Source: Incurvaria masculella (lineage: Eukaryota; Arthropoda; Insecta; Lepidoptera; Incurvariidae). Taken from it: a stretch of 64,000 nt of DNA. Shown in pieces: positions 13,301 to 22,567 of this stretch (its first letter is position 1; every line of letters begins with the position of its first letter). The stretch lies in the NCBI GenBank assembly GCA_946894095.1, contig OX335642.1, positions 9,063,021 through 9,127,020 on the forward strand, written 5' to 3'. The notes under the pieces were generated by a model. It ran no database searches. It saw nothing but the letters and a program-made list of their open reading frames with translations, and had not been told where the DNA came from. The position numbers and the translations under genes were made by a program.

Positions 13301-16300
13301 AACAGTCATTTGCAACTCACTCAACAGGTAATATAATGCAAGTAAAACAATATACACAACTCGGAAGAAGGCCGCCGGTGTGCGAGTGCAGGTTTGACAG
13401 TAGGCGACGATTAGGTCCATCAACGCCCGAGACATAACCTCTCACAGAACGGTTTTTGTGTCGTGAGGCCTCCTGTCAGCATCGACTCGTCGCACGGGCC
13501 TTCCGTGTGAGCTGAGATGAGCAGAGCAGTCGGGTTGGCTACATGAATCTTCTGCAAGGAAAAACTGACGCCGGCTCCTAATGGTCGTTTATTGTTAAAC
13601 CGATTTTCGAAAAAAATACTTGGTTTGTGGTGCTAACTACACTAGCACTCATGTTTTAGGTAGTAAGCTGTCTGTTTTTTATACTTATAACACATCGAAG
13701 GTGATATTTGAAAAGATTTTTATCAAAATAAATGAGCTATACAAGATATGATTTCCAGTGATGCTACTGATATAACTAGATGTGAACTAGATCAGTTGTA
13801 TCACTAGTCCCACTATCGCCTTTTATCTTTTGCACGGTATCGCTTGTCGAAAATGCCGTTTTGTTTCTGTAATAAATAAAAAAGAGGGTGTTTTAATGAC
13901 GAATAAATTCGATCTTTGCAGACACTGCCATGAGTGGTACCTGGAGAGCGCAAACCGGGCCGGCGCGTGCGAGTTCGCCCCGGACTGCTTCCGCTCGTGC
14001 ATCGACGCTGTCACGTGCATCAAGTGTGCGCAGGTAATATATAGTCCGAAATAAGAACCCAATTAAAACTTATTTCGTCTACCGCCCTCTTTAAGAATCC
14101 ATTATTTTCCAGCGCCCCCCAAAATGTTTAGCTTCACCACATCTTACAAATAACAATCGCAATCATTACTGATGGTCTAATACTGAGGTTCTCAAACTTA
14201 TTTCGTCTACCGCCCACTTTAAGAATCCATTATTTTCCAGCGCCCCCCAAAATTTTTAGCTTCACCACATCTTACTAATAACAATCGCAATCATTACTTC
14301 AATGGTTTTAATTTAATTATCTATTTATAGTGTGCAACATAAGTTTGCAATATAAGGCAATTTAACTAAACTTTTTAAATTATATTTAGCCAAACAATCA
14401 ATGTAGTAGGTTCATTTAAGTTTAAAGTAACTACTATAAAGTATTAGAAAAATGCAAATCAGCCATCGCCCCCCATAAACCACTTAAACGCCCCCCAATT
14501 TCCTCTGAGCCCTTCACCACCCCCCCTTTAGGCTTTCATCGCCCACAAGGGGGCGTTATCGCCCACTTTGAGAAAGACTGATCTATAGGGTCGGTAAACT
14601 ATGGAATGGACTCCCTGCCGAAGTTTTTCACGGCATGATTTTTGCAACCCTGTGAAAGTTCGAAAGCCCATGGGCGTCGTCGGGCACGTATTATGTGAGG
14701 TCCTGGCATAAAAACCATACATTGAACTGGATGGAAAACACAGACAATTTTTCATTGCCGCTTCGACCATCTTTTCATCCAATGCGATTTTAACAATGTG
14801 GGTGGGTTTAACCCTACCACCTAGTAGTTGACTGTTGACCGAGTGAAGAGCGAAGCAAATGCTTTTGTATGTCCGGCTGTTCTCCTCTACAGGTCGCATT
14901 TCTCAACAGTATGAAATTTTGTAAGCAGCTTCGATAATTATATGGAATTTTTTAGTTAAGCCAGTTTTTGAAGTATTTTACTATTTTGAAAAATTTTCAT
15001 AAATGTCAAATGTTCAGAAAGACAGCCTCGCGAGGTCAACATCTCAGAGAGCCACTAGTTTTATTGGTTTTCGAATTATTACCAAAGTAAGTTTACCAGA
15101 GCTATTGGAACACATCTCAAAAATGTAACTCTAGATTAACATGTATGTTTTGCAGTGCATGCTGTACCACTGCATGTCGGATGCGGAGGGCGAATTCGTC
15201 TCGCACCCATGCTCATGCGGCCCCGTCGACCAGGCCTGCACCAAAAGGTACTGTCGCATTCAGGTCCAGCAACCTAGAGTAAAGGCGAAACAAATCTTCT
15301 TACATTTTGTAATAATCTATTCCATGGCTTAGCAGAGCTGATCAGCTCACAGACCAATATGAGTATTTTTTTTTTGACAGCTAGGAATAACTAACGAATT
15401 GCGATGGTGTAAATGTAATCAACATGACGGTTTTTATATACGTATACTCGCGAGGGCAGTGTGGTCCCCTCCTCCCGCTTTTTCTTTTTTTTTTTATCTC
15501 CCTTTTATATTATATATATATTTTTTACCTTTTATATATATATTTTTATATTCAATCTGTCGCATATTTGGACATTCAGTAATAGTTATGTGAATTGTTA
15601 TGCAACCGGTGGAGGAATTCTCCTCTTCAATCGGCGATATGTGGGCTTCTCATCCATCAGGTGGGTAGCCAGGAAGTTTTGCCTCTTCTGTGACTGTAGG
15701 GATAGATAAGTCATCGTGCAGTAAGTTATTTGTGATGTACCAGGGCGCATCCACAATTATTCTGAGCATTTTTGACTGTAACCTTTGCAAAATTGCAATA
15801 TTTGATTTGGAGGATGTACCCCAGAGCTGGATACCATAGGTCCAGATTGGCTTTATTATACTTTTGTACAGCATTAACTTTGCTTCTAGTGACAGTTGAG
15901 AATTGCGGCCCAGCATCCAATATAGGTTCCGTAATTGCAGGCTTAGTTGTTTTCTTTTAGTAAAGATGTGCTTTTGCCAGGTTAGTCTTCTATCTAGATG
16001 AAGACCAAGGTATCTAACATCATTGGCTTGAGGTATCTGAACACCGTTGAGGGTTACGGGTGGGCATGTGTCATGTCTCAGCGTAAATGTGACATGTACA
16101 GATTTGGTTTCGTTTGCGCGTATTCTCCACTTTTTCAGCCATTTTGCGATTTCGTCCAGGTTACTTTGAAGCATGACTGAAGCAACTTTTGGATTAGGGT
16201 GCGAGGCGAGGACTGCAGTATCATCAGCAAATGTCCCAGTTGTGGTGTTAGTCGTGGTAGGAAGATCATAGGTGTACGAGAGGTATAATATGGGTCCCAG

Positions 16301-17543
16301 GACACTGCCTTGTGGGACTCCAGCTCGAATAATATTTAAATTAGTGATTGCATCTCCATATTTTACCATGAAGTGTCTATTTTCGAGGTACGATTTCAGA
16401 ATCATAAAAAAGCTATTAGGAAGATTTGATTTGATTTTGAAAAGGAGGCCCTCATGCCAAACCCGATCGAATGCCTGTGAGATGTCAAGAAAGACTGCGG
16501 AACAATACTCTTTGGTTTCGAAGGTGTGATAAATTTGTTCAATCAGTCTGTGGACTTGGTCAATAGTTCCATGCTTTTTCCTGAATCCAAATTGGTGTGA
16601 CGGTATTATTTCTTTTTTATTAATAATTGGCATGAGTCGAGACAATAAGAGTCATTCTAGCACTTTTGCGGCGATGGGGAGCAGGCTTATCGGCCTATAA
16701 GATTTTGGGTCATGGGCACTTTTCCCTTGTTTCCACTGTGGTGGGAAGTATTTTAGTCTTAGCACACACAGCATTATAGATTTGCATTAAGAATGCTATT
16801 CCTTTGGATGGCAGTTCTCTAAGAGTACGTGAAGTGATTAAGTCATACCCTGGAGCTTTCTTGGGATCTATGAATTTAATAGCTGTCTTTACTTCATAAA
16901 TGTTTTAAGATCATCTGTGTCAGAGTTCTAGGTTAGGTACCTAGAACTTGCGAAATTGCCAATAGATGGCACTGTACAAATATAAAACCTGTTATTTTGC
17001 AAATCAAATGTCTATACAATTTTGTTTCAAAGTTGGAAGATATACAATTTTGAATTGATACACACATTTTTTGACAGCCAATAAAATCAAACGACTTTTT
17101 AATAGATTTAAAGCAGAGTGCCTGATAGCTGCTCCCTCTCTTGGTACAAATACTCTTTTTGTTATGATCGATTGAATGGAAGTTAGCATCTTAGTTCAAC
17201 GTTTATTGCAATGGAGGGCCGGCCGGCTTCAATTCAATTTTTTATTCGTCCTTAGGTACACTTTGTTACACTTAGACAACGTCAAATATATTTTTTTATA
17301 AGGGTCCTAGCAAAGCTTGCTTATCATAAAACTTACGTCACTATGGCGGTGAGCCATCTACGATTAAAACTTCACAAATTCCTCTTCAGGTGGACGGGCA
17401 TAACACTGCTGAGTCTCCTGGTGCCGTGCCTGTGGTGCTACCCTCTGCTGCGCTGCGTGCACGGCGCGGGCCGCTCCTGCCACGTGGCCGGGGGCCGCCA
17501 CGCCCCCTTCCGCCCCTCCCTGCCGCCGCCGCGGCACCCTTAG
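1305..17543 (+). CDS. Spred: Spred, Sprouty-related EVH1 domain protein (last ten coding exons, 5' end outside window)
   Basis: Ten exons join with consistent phases into 367 codons plus a TAG stop: 1305-1396, 2336-2504, 3573-3658, 4731-4803, 8593-8720, 9347-9428, 12277-12394, 13922-14033, 15156-15247, 17390-17543. All introns are GT-AG. Exons 1-2 encode the C-terminal half of an EVH1 domain, including [14 protein letters not shown] and [11 protein letters not shown]. Exons 3-7 are a low-complexity linker, and exons 8-10 a cysteine-rich Sprouty domain with [15 protein letters not shown] and [14 protein letters not shown]. Family knowledge: Spred proteins sit at the plasma membrane through the Sprouty domain and damp Ras-Raf-MAPK signalling by recruiting neurofibromin through EVH1. 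The start codon and N-terminal EVH1 strands lie upstream of base 1. The gene converges on wrapper. Confidence 0.93.
1471..1935 (-). mobile_element. tRNA-headed SINE (minus orientation), interrupted
   Basis: Read on the minus strand, a tRNA-like head (1880-1935, with a box-B-like segment) is followed by the body shared by most SINEs in this window: YCCAGTTCAATGTAGC and TCCTGGCATGGCACC blocks, then a short A-rich tail at 1471. About 65 bp of AT-rich sequence near 1625-1690 interrupts the body. Confidence 0.7.
2165..2250 (-). mobile_element. tRNA-like SINE head (minus orientation)
   Basis: On the minus strand the segment has a box-B-like GGGTTCAAATCC and a D-arm-like TAGTGTAGGGGCTAGA region, as in the other tRNA-headed SINEs here. 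It lies about 90 bp before Spred exon b. Confidence 0.5.
2336..2504 (+). CDS. Spred: Spred exon b (EVH1 core and C-terminal helix)
   Basis: The acceptor is ttttccag and the donor GTATTT; phase 0 in, phase 1 out. It encodes the most conserved part of the EVH1 domain ([18 protein letters not shown], then the helix [18 protein letters not shown]). A tRNA-like SINE head on the minus strand ends about 90 bp upstream of the acceptor. Confidence 0.95.
3218..3491 (+). mobile_element. short Helitron-like non-autonomous element
   Basis: It begins TCATACTAATATTATATATG and ends GGGTACCTCAACTAG followed by T. It is about 270 bp and similar along its length to the copy at 42908-43153, including GAGCGGAG before the 3' end. 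A TC start and a CTAG end with T as the next base fit Helitron termini. No coding capacity. Confidence 0.65.
3573..3658 (+). CDS. Spred: Spred exon c (linker after EVH1)
   Basis: The acceptor is atattttcag and the donor GTTAGT. Phase 1 in and phase 0 out are exactly what the flanking exons need. It encodes a short linker including [15 protein letters not shown], comparable with the acidic stretch after EVH1 in other Spreds. A Helitron-like repeat ends about 80 bp upstream. Confidence 0.82.
4618..4690 (+). mobile_element. truncated tRNA-headed SINE
   Basis: The head CGTAGCCTAGTGGCGC and a box-B-like GTGTTCAAATC are present, but the SINE body is missing. It lies 40 bp upstream of the acceptor of Spred exon d. 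Confidence 0.6.
4731..4803 (+). CDS. Spred: Spred exon d (Ser-rich linker)
   Basis: The acceptor is aacattgcag and the donor GTCAGT; phase 0 in, phase 1 out. It encodes [19 protein letters not shown], resembling the Ser-rich segment after the EVH1 domain of vertebrate Spreds. A truncated tRNA-headed SINE lies just upstream in the intron. Confidence 0.82.
5050..5325 (+). mobile_element. tRNA-headed SINE
   Basis: A tRNA-like head with GGGTTCAAATCC is followed by the common body: TTCCATCCAGTTCAATGTAGC, TCCTGGCATGGCACC and CCTTCGGGAATGTGGTGTA. It lies in Spred intron d-e. Confidence 0.7.
5394..5692 (+). mobile_element. GTCC-microsatellite MITE-like element, copy 1
   Basis: It starts AGGGTTCCGTACCCAAAGGG and ends with the partly inverted GGTACGGAACCCTTCGTG, then GAGTCCGACTCGCGCCTGGC. 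The interior holds a (CCGT)n tract after GCCTCCGCTGTCCG. Three related copies lie at 36240, 47886 and 61584. Confidence 0.75.
5700..8525 (+). other. Spred intron d-e, mostly unassigned AT-rich DNA
   Basis: No exon is recognised. The segment 5760-5900 resembles degraded non-LTR retrotransposon 3' sequence seen again near 14586 and 28500. A TTA microsatellite lies at 8214-8233, after AATAAATAAAA. The remainder has no recognisable feature. Confidence 0.5.
8535..8575 (+). mobile_element. SINE 3' tail next to a Spred acceptor
   Basis: GGCATCCATGTCCAGTTACA followed by an A run is the 3' terminus of the window's SINE body. Only about 40 bp remain, ending 20 bp before the acceptor of Spred exon e. 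Confidence 0.55.
8593..8720 (+). CDS. Spred: Spred exon e (central region)
   Basis: The acceptor is ctttggacag and the donor GTGAGT; phase 1 in, phase 0 out. It encodes [13 protein letters not shown] and ends with [11 protein letters not shown], matching the region before the HDYxYP motif of Spreds. A SINE tail lies about 20-60 bp upstream, where the polypyrimidine tract would be expected. Confidence 0.9.
9043..9320. mobile_element. foldback MITE, nested arms
   Basis: GAGGCTGAGATAAATAGTC followed by AACAGAAACTAAGAC occurs twice (near 9043 and 9108). Its complement occurs as CTTAGTTTTTGTTACGACTA near 9225 and CTTAGTT near 9315. The sequence is self-complementary throughout and related to 42013-42178. 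It ends just before Spred exon f. Confidence 0.6.
9347..9428 (+). CDS. Spred: Spred exon f (HDYTYP motif)
   Basis: The acceptor is gtgtgtgcag and the donor GTGAGT; phase 0 in, phase 1 out. It encodes [14 protein letters not shown], the conserved HDYxYP segment between the central linker and the Sprouty domain, then a Lys/Arg-containing stretch. Confidence 0.9.
9827..10407 (-). pseudogene. GIY-YIG endonuclease domain of the Penelope-like element
   Basis: It encodes a complete GIY-YIG core: GVY-(8)-YIGQTKRS, Arg in the following helix (MERISEH), and the AIAEH and ESIEISKH motifs. A CxC pair (IPCSC) precedes the YIG half-motif, as in other Penelope endonucleases. It is cut off from its RT by the hAT insertion, so it is counted as part of a dead copy. 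Confidence 0.85.
10416..11097. mobile_element. hAT-superfamily MITE with 8-bp target duplication
   Basis: The 682-bp element has perfect 18-bp terminal inverted repeats (TAGGGAATGCAATCCCGA and its complement). It is flanked by the direct repeat GTTGGAAT at 10408-10415 and 11098-11105. An 8-bp duplication and TAGGG-type ends indicate hAT. No transposase is encoded. The subterminal region is rich in short GGGATC/GATCCC inverted motifs. Confidence 0.92.
11098..11790 (-). pseudogene. reverse transcriptase domain of the Penelope-like element (C-terminal part)
   Basis: It contains DGVAMGSP (RT motif B region), [12 protein letters not shown] (catalytic YVDD), LAFLDVLV and [12 protein letters not shown], the last being typical of Penelope RTs. 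The frame runs to the hAT border at 11098; an upstream in-frame stop near 11785 marks the truncation. Confidence 0.87.
11883..12080 (-). mobile_element. SINE body fragment (minus orientation)
   Basis: Read on the minus strand it carries the shared body (CGAAGCGG, TCCATTCAGTTCAATAT, TTCCTGGCATGG) and ends at TCCAGTCACATT. The tRNA head is missing. Confidence 0.6.
12277..12394 (+). CDS. Spred: Spred exon g (proline-rich linker into Sprouty domain)
   Basis: The acceptor is tgcctgcag and the donor GTACGT; phase 1 in, phase 2 out. It encodes a Pro-rich stretch ([12 protein letters not shown]) and then the first cysteines of the Sprouty domain (FQCRVKCR). Confidence 0.9.
12577..13126 (-). mobile_element. 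TTAA-flanked MITE (piggyBac-like), copy 1
   Basis: It is about 550 bp, bounded by TTAA on both sides, with inverted ends TTAAGGTGGCCCAACCCG and CGGGATGAGCCACCTTAA. TTAA duplications are typical of piggyBac-type elements. The family recurs at 35138, 40472, 49481/51115, 52701 and 53841. Confidence 0.8.
13922..14033 (+). CDS. Spred: Spred exon h (Sprouty domain, first half)
   Basis: The acceptor is tctttgcag and the donor GTAATA; phase 2 in, phase 0 out. It encodes [20 protein letters not shown] followed by [13 protein letters not shown], with the cysteine spacing of the Sprouty domain. Confidence 0.94.
14066..14580. mobile_element. decayed hAT-like MITE with a 123-bp internal duplication
   Basis: Two direct copies of a 110-bp segment (TTATTTCGTCTACCGCCC through TTACTAATAACAATCG) begin about 123 bp apart, at 14070 and 14193. 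GAGGTTCTCAAACTT near 14185 and CACTTTGAGAAAGACTG near 14558 look like worn inverted ends of the common TTCTCAAA-type hAT MITEs. Confidence 0.5.
14690..14830 (-). mobile_element. SINE body fragment (minus orientation)
   Basis: It shares GGTCGAAGCGGCAATG, TTTTCCATCCAGTTCAATGT and CTACTAGGTGGTAGGG with the other SINEs, read on the minus strand. The upstream part to 14586 resembles non-LTR retrotransposon 3' sequence. Confidence 0.55.
15156..15247 (+). CDS. Spred: Spred exon i (Sprouty domain, middle)
   Basis: The acceptor is gttttgcag and the donor GTACTG; phase 0 in, phase 2 out. It encodes [14 protein letters not shown] and PCSCGP, the hallmark of the Sprouty/Spred C-terminal domain. Confidence 0.95.
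15366..16925 (-). mobile_element. Jockey-like non-LTR retrotransposon, 5'-truncated
   Basis: On the minus strand the RT reads [60 protein letters not shown] and [15 protein letters not shown]. These are the ordered motifs of Jockey-clade RTs. The long open stretch is 16645-15650. A TGA just upstream (near 16657) and a frameshift near 16740 break the frame. A T run at 15367-15376 would be the poly(A) tail. It lies in the intron before the last Spred exon. Confidence 0.85.
17390..17543 (+). CDS. Spred: Spred last coding exon (Sprouty domain end and stop)
   Basis: The acceptor is cctcttcag; the exon begins with one base completing an Arg codon and runs to a TAG at 17541-17543. It encodes [20 protein letters not shown] and a Cys/His-rich tail ending PPPRHP. 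The exon and the next 80 bases are very GC-rich compared with the AT-rich surroundings. Confidence 0.93.
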
Positions 17544-17684
17544 CGCCGCGCGCGCGTGCGCACCGCGCGCCGGCTAGCGCTGCGCAAAGGCGGAGGCGCG
17601 GTGTGCAGAGGACGAACGTTTGACGTGCGGGGACTGACGGGCGCGAGGTGTAGAGTCCGTGTAGACAAAAAGCAAACTGCGTAA

Positions 17685-18190
17685 AAGCTATATGGACTTG
17701 GTCACAACTCGGCGGAATTCATGGCGATTTCGTCACAACTGTGTGGAATTCAAGTGGATTTGGTCACAACGGCGTGGAATGTGTGTATTTGGTCACAACT
17801 GCGTGGAGTCAGTGTGTATTTTGTCACAACTGTGTGGAATCAGTGTGTATTTAATCACAAGTGCATGGAATCCGTGTGTACTTGGTAATCACATGGAATC
17901 ATGTGGATATGGTCACAACTTCCTGAATCCGAGTGTATTGGGTTAAAAGTGTATGGAATCTATGGATTTGGTCACAACTACGTGCTATCCATATGGATTT
18001 GATCTCAATAGCATGGAAGCTTTGTGGCCATAAGGAAGCTACACGAAATCTATATATTTGGTCACAGATGTGTGGATTTATTTACAAAAGCATGGTAGCT
18101 GTGTCAACTCGGGCAAATAGTCCAATAATGTGGATGCGGTCACAAATCTGTAGGACCCGTATGGTTTGGTCATTGAAATCCGTGTGAAAT
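17685..18190 (+). repeat. degenerate tandem repeat of about 30 bp in the Spred 3' flank
   Basis: Roughly fifteen imperfect units follow the pattern TTTGGTCACAACTGYGTGGAATC followed by a GTGTGGA-like spacer. Copies at 17700-17870 are the best preserved; later ones drift and lose bases. No single reading frame is kept through the array, so it is not a coding repeat. Confidence 0.8.
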
Positions 18191-19173
18191 CCGAGCTAAC
18201 TGCGTCAACTCTAGACGTGGAAGCAAAATAATGGCATGGATTTGCCGAATAGTGAAAAAGTGAAGTATTCGTGTGCAGTTTAGAGCAATGCTGATTTCAA
18301 GAGGGATATTGTTGAGTTATTAGTTAGAATTAACCATAAATACTACATTGATCGACTGGACAAGCAATCAAGCCTGATTTCAATATTTGACACGAGAAAT
18401 ATTGTGTGCAAACACATAAAAACACAGTCATATACTGTGGATCAGTTTTGAAGAAGACTTAAAACTTAAAACAAATGCACAAAACTCAGCACAAACTCGA
18501 CTAAGATGAAGAAATGTAAGCACATATTTGTTCGTACGTGAAAACTTGTCGGTGAAGTGAGAAACTTTACGAACGCTTGAACAGTTGTAAGCGTACGTAC
18601 GAAGCGTAAAGGTGTCCTGAAATCTTGCAGAATCTGACTGAAAACTGAATTTTGGAAAAGTGCGTGTGCCGCCATGGTCCGTGTGAAATGTTAACCCGAT
18701 CTGCTCTTAATATAGGTAACTGTGCCATACAGAGTGAAATATTCCGTTTAGTTTGTAATTGCGTTTTACAATACGCCGGTCAGTTTGTCGGGGAATATTC
18801 GTCTTCCATCGCATTTGTCGTTTGGTGTTTTTTTTACATGCACACGAACCCGGAACCGAGAGTTTCTTGGAAGGGAAAAAGTACACGTTTAAGGATTAAT
18901 TTTGTAATGGTGATTTAGATAATTAGTCTGTCCGTAAATGCTTGACTGGGCAGTGATTTTAAACCCAGTGTTCAAAATACTGCGACGATTGAACTAATTC
19001 TGTTTTCGTTCAGGGGTACTGTAGAATCTCGTGATAACAGCCGATTAAGTTCAGTTTGATTAGGACTCGAGTAAAACAACACTTAAATTTAAAAATACAT
19101 ACTATGAATGTCGAAAATAAAAAAGTATATATGTAGATAGATGGTCTAGCTATGTTTTAATGATAAAACCGTA

Positions 19174-19292
19174 ACAGTTGTATTCAGAGTGAACCTGTCA
19201 AAACTTAGTACGGGATTAACCAAAAAAAAACCGGTTTAGTCCGACCTTAATATGCGTACTCAAGTTAGTCCGCCTACTCTGAATACTGCTGT
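19174..19292. mobile_element. small TATTCAG-ended MITE
   Basis: ACAGTTGTATTCAGAG at the left and CTCTGAATACTGCTGT at the right form inverted ends; 119 bp; interior CCGGTTTAGTCCG shared with 62248-62367. Confidence 0.7.
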
Positions 19293-22200
19293 AAGTCTCT
19301 GGTGCTTTGTGTTCTCAAATTAGACAAATATTCATAATCTATCATAGAAAAATTGGAACACAGAATATGATCGTCTGATATTTACTCTTACAGGTTTCAA
19401 ATATAGTTAGACAATCAATATATCTTTCGTCTTTTTTAAATTCCGAAATAAGTATTATTTTATCTTTAAAAATAATATAATGTGGTTTCACTTACGTCCT
19501 TATCGAACTGAATGCAATCAGTTGTTATCACGTCGCTTAATCTGACTATTGCAAACCAGGGATTAACGGGGAGTCCGGATTACCGGTATGCCGGTAAAGC
19601 GCATCACAGATGGGGTAAGGACGTAGATTCTGCAGTACAATAACTTTAATTGGTGCGAGAGGACAAAACATAAGCAAAATAGTACCTGTTCATTCTAAAT
19701 ATAAGGTCTTAAAATATATCTAACATTAGTATTTATTTTTGGTATCTCTTTTAATGCAATCCGTTGAAAGGATTTCAACGCATGTTGGATGTATTGAAAT
19801 TATATTTACGCCTACATATCCGAGTGAAAATAAAAAACTACCTACGCTTATAGTTAATAGAAGTTATAATTTTAAATTAAAGAAATAATAATCACATCAT
19901 TTTTTCCGAAGAGGCTATTTGGACATGTTTGGTTTGGAGTGACTTCTCCAAGGATTTGTTGTTCTGATTCCTTCAGCATTTTTGTGGCTCTACATGATTA
20001 GATGTAACCGTACGGGTAATTTTACCTCCAGAAAAGTTTTCAACATTCTATTTCGTGCTAATGTTCTACGAAACATATGTTGTGAGTGTTAGAACTAAAT
20101 GCACAATGTCTTTGGTTTTGTCTGTAGTACAGGTTTTTTCGCTGGAAACGAGGGAACCTCGAAATATTATTTTTGCTGACCATACACGCCAACAACTGAA
20201 AAATATTTTTATTTAAGTAGACTACCTTAAATGAAAATGACAGGAAGGTTGCAACGGAACATCATATTTTTTTACTTTTAAGCAGAATTGTTACCTTGAC
20301 CGGTTTGCGACTGTACCTTTGCCCATTGCTTTGCATATATTTTACGTTTGTTTAAAATAACATGCAGAATTTGCTGGCAAAAATTGTATGTCTATATTTT
20401 TCATTCCTTTCATTTACTATTATTAAAATTTACACTAAACAATTGTCTGACAGTGTGCATTTAGTTCTTCAAATTATTTAGAAAGCAGTTTTCATGAGGT
20501 TTTCAAATACATAAAAGAGTTTTGCCAATCGTTCCGGAGTTAAGAAGAAATATTTATTAAATGTTAGCTAAATGTATTCGGTGTGAAGTCGTAATGTCAC
20601 CTGTTTCAAAACGTTTATAATTAATGTTGAAAATTTAAAAATAAATTCATGTTTCCATTTTAAATATCGATGTATGTCCGTCGTGAGGTTTCGTTAGTAA
20701 GTACGGTTAGTGTCGACCGGTGTGTTGGAGTTTTTCACTTGGATATCTTAATTTCGAACAAATAAGCTAGTCTTGCTTCGTTAAGAAATCTCATTGCTTT
20801 AACTTAAAATATGTGCTTCTCCATTGAAAAACTTCAACCAGGACCGCATACTCAAACCAGAAGTCTCGAAAGTAATTAAACTAAAATTCTCTGCGCGTAT
20901 ATGCAATTTCCGATATCATTGTGGAGCGGGGACTTTAAGTTCTTAACAATTAATGTTACTAATATTTAGAACCAACACTCCTATGATTAACATGTTTTTG
21001 GTTTAAAAGAAAGAAAAAGGCTGTCGACTCTCCTTCTATAAAGGGCTCAAGGCGGAGATTTGACTGACTTTTTTGTTAATTTATTTTAAAAAAAAATTAA
21101 TCAATTCTATCATGAATTGTAATAGGATATGCGTTTCAATAGGCAAATATCACAATTTTTTGATTCGTCTTAAGCTGATAAAATATATTTCAATAAATTA
21201 AAAATGATGAAATAAATGTAGTTACATTTTTGGCTCCAGCTAGAGACTGTTTATTCAATATTAACTTTAGATTGTTATTATTACCGACTTGCCACAAGCA
21301 CTGAAACATAACAGTCTTTGCTTTGCATTCTGAAGGATTGCATTTTTGAGGTTATGATACTTGTGAAATGTCAAAACTTGTGCATTCTGCCTACATTGGA
21401 ACGCATCTCGTTACTCCGATACCAATGAGCGTTTCGCGCTCCGCAATGCTTGAAGAAATGGCGTTCCGCGCGGAGTTCTATGTGAGTGTTTTTCCGCATT
21501 CGGTGTATAAATAAAATATATCAAAATGTATGTGTATGTTAATCTTAACATAATTTAAACTAACATATTATACATGTTGTATTTGGAGAGAAATACCAAA
21601 TGAATGTTTAAAATTAAATCATTGGAATTTATATAGAGAGTGTTTTTTTCCTCTTATAATTTCAGAATTTGAGTCAGATCGTATTTAGAGATATAAGAGG
21701 ACCTTACTTATTTATTAGTACATATTATATCTTTCGTAAGAGTATGTATGTAACTATTTAATATCAATGTCTAGTGTTTATTCATCTAAATGTATGATTA
21801 CATTGACATACAAACATTTATGTAATAGTTGTATGTATGATAAGCTTGGATATTAATCTACGGATCACAAATTTATTAACAAACCAAAGTTTTATGTATA
21901 CAGTGAATGAAGTTTACGAAAGTATATGTGTATGTACACACGTAATGTATGATTCTATAATAGTTTAAAATAAATGTATGGAAACATAAAACACATATAT
22001 ATAAAATAAATTTAAAATGATACATATGTTTTGTGTATTTTATTGTAAATATAGAAATGCAAAAAAATACTCTTAAATATTGCAAAACTTTTATCTTAAA
22101 TCTTTATTATGTTAACTCCAAACCCTGGCAGAGTTTTTAGAAAACAAATCTAGCAATCTAACAGTTTTTTCTTTCAACATGTAGTCAACGTCAGACGAGG

Positions 22201-22325
22201 TTCTAGGTTCAAATCCCCGCCCCATTTGACGATATTAAGTAAGTTTAAAGTTCCGCAAACGCTAATTTGGGTGACAAGTCGGGCTAGGGGCTCTGATTGA
22301 AGCACATAGACGCCTTAATGATTTT

Positions 22326-22331
22326 TTTATT
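22326..22331 (-). terminator. wrapper poly(A) signal
   Basis: AATAAA on the minus strand, about 45 nt after the wrapper stop codon at 22377. It is the nearest canonical signal and gives a very short 3' UTR. Confidence 0.6.
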
Positions 22332-22376
22332 CAATATATTAAATTATAATTAACAGCCTTCCGAAAATCTTACAAA

Positions 22377-22567
22377 TTATTTTAGAAAATAAATAATCCA
22401 AACAACCGTAAAACTAATAACAGAGGAGTCAATGTTGGTCGCAGAGTTAGTCCTGTTCTCTTGTTTCTCGAACAGCAACGCTGATTCGTTACGTGTCTCT
22501 TCTATGATCTCCTCGATCACTACCGGAGTTTCTAGCTCGTAGTCAGGCGTAGACGGACGTGCGTAGT
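22377..22567 (-). CDS. wrapper: wrapper exon 12 (stalk and GPI signal, stop)
   Basis: The acceptor is a T-rich tract ending in CAG; TAA at 22377-22379. It encodes an acidic stalk ([14 protein letters not shown]) with sequons NES and NRT, then a small-residue region ([10 protein letters not shown]) suited to a GPI omega site, and a short hydrophobic end. Confidence 0.88.

Larger units (their letters stand above)
17544..22325 (+). other. Spred 3' UTR and intergenic space before the convergent wrapper 3' end
   Basis: No coding exon is recognised here. It begins GC-rich to about 17650, then holds the degenerate repeat of about 30 bp (17685-18190), then AT-rich DNA. Several AATAAA hexamers occur (for example near 19116, 20640, 21191 and 21508), so the true Spred poly(A) site cannot be fixed. 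A small MITE lies at 19174-19292. A tRNA T-arm-like fragment (GGTTCAAATCC) lies near 22205. Confidence 0.6.

Noticed and set aside
17390..17623. Alternative frame across the last Spred exon
   Set aside because: The correct frame is fixed by phase from the previous exon and by the Sprouty domain sequence.
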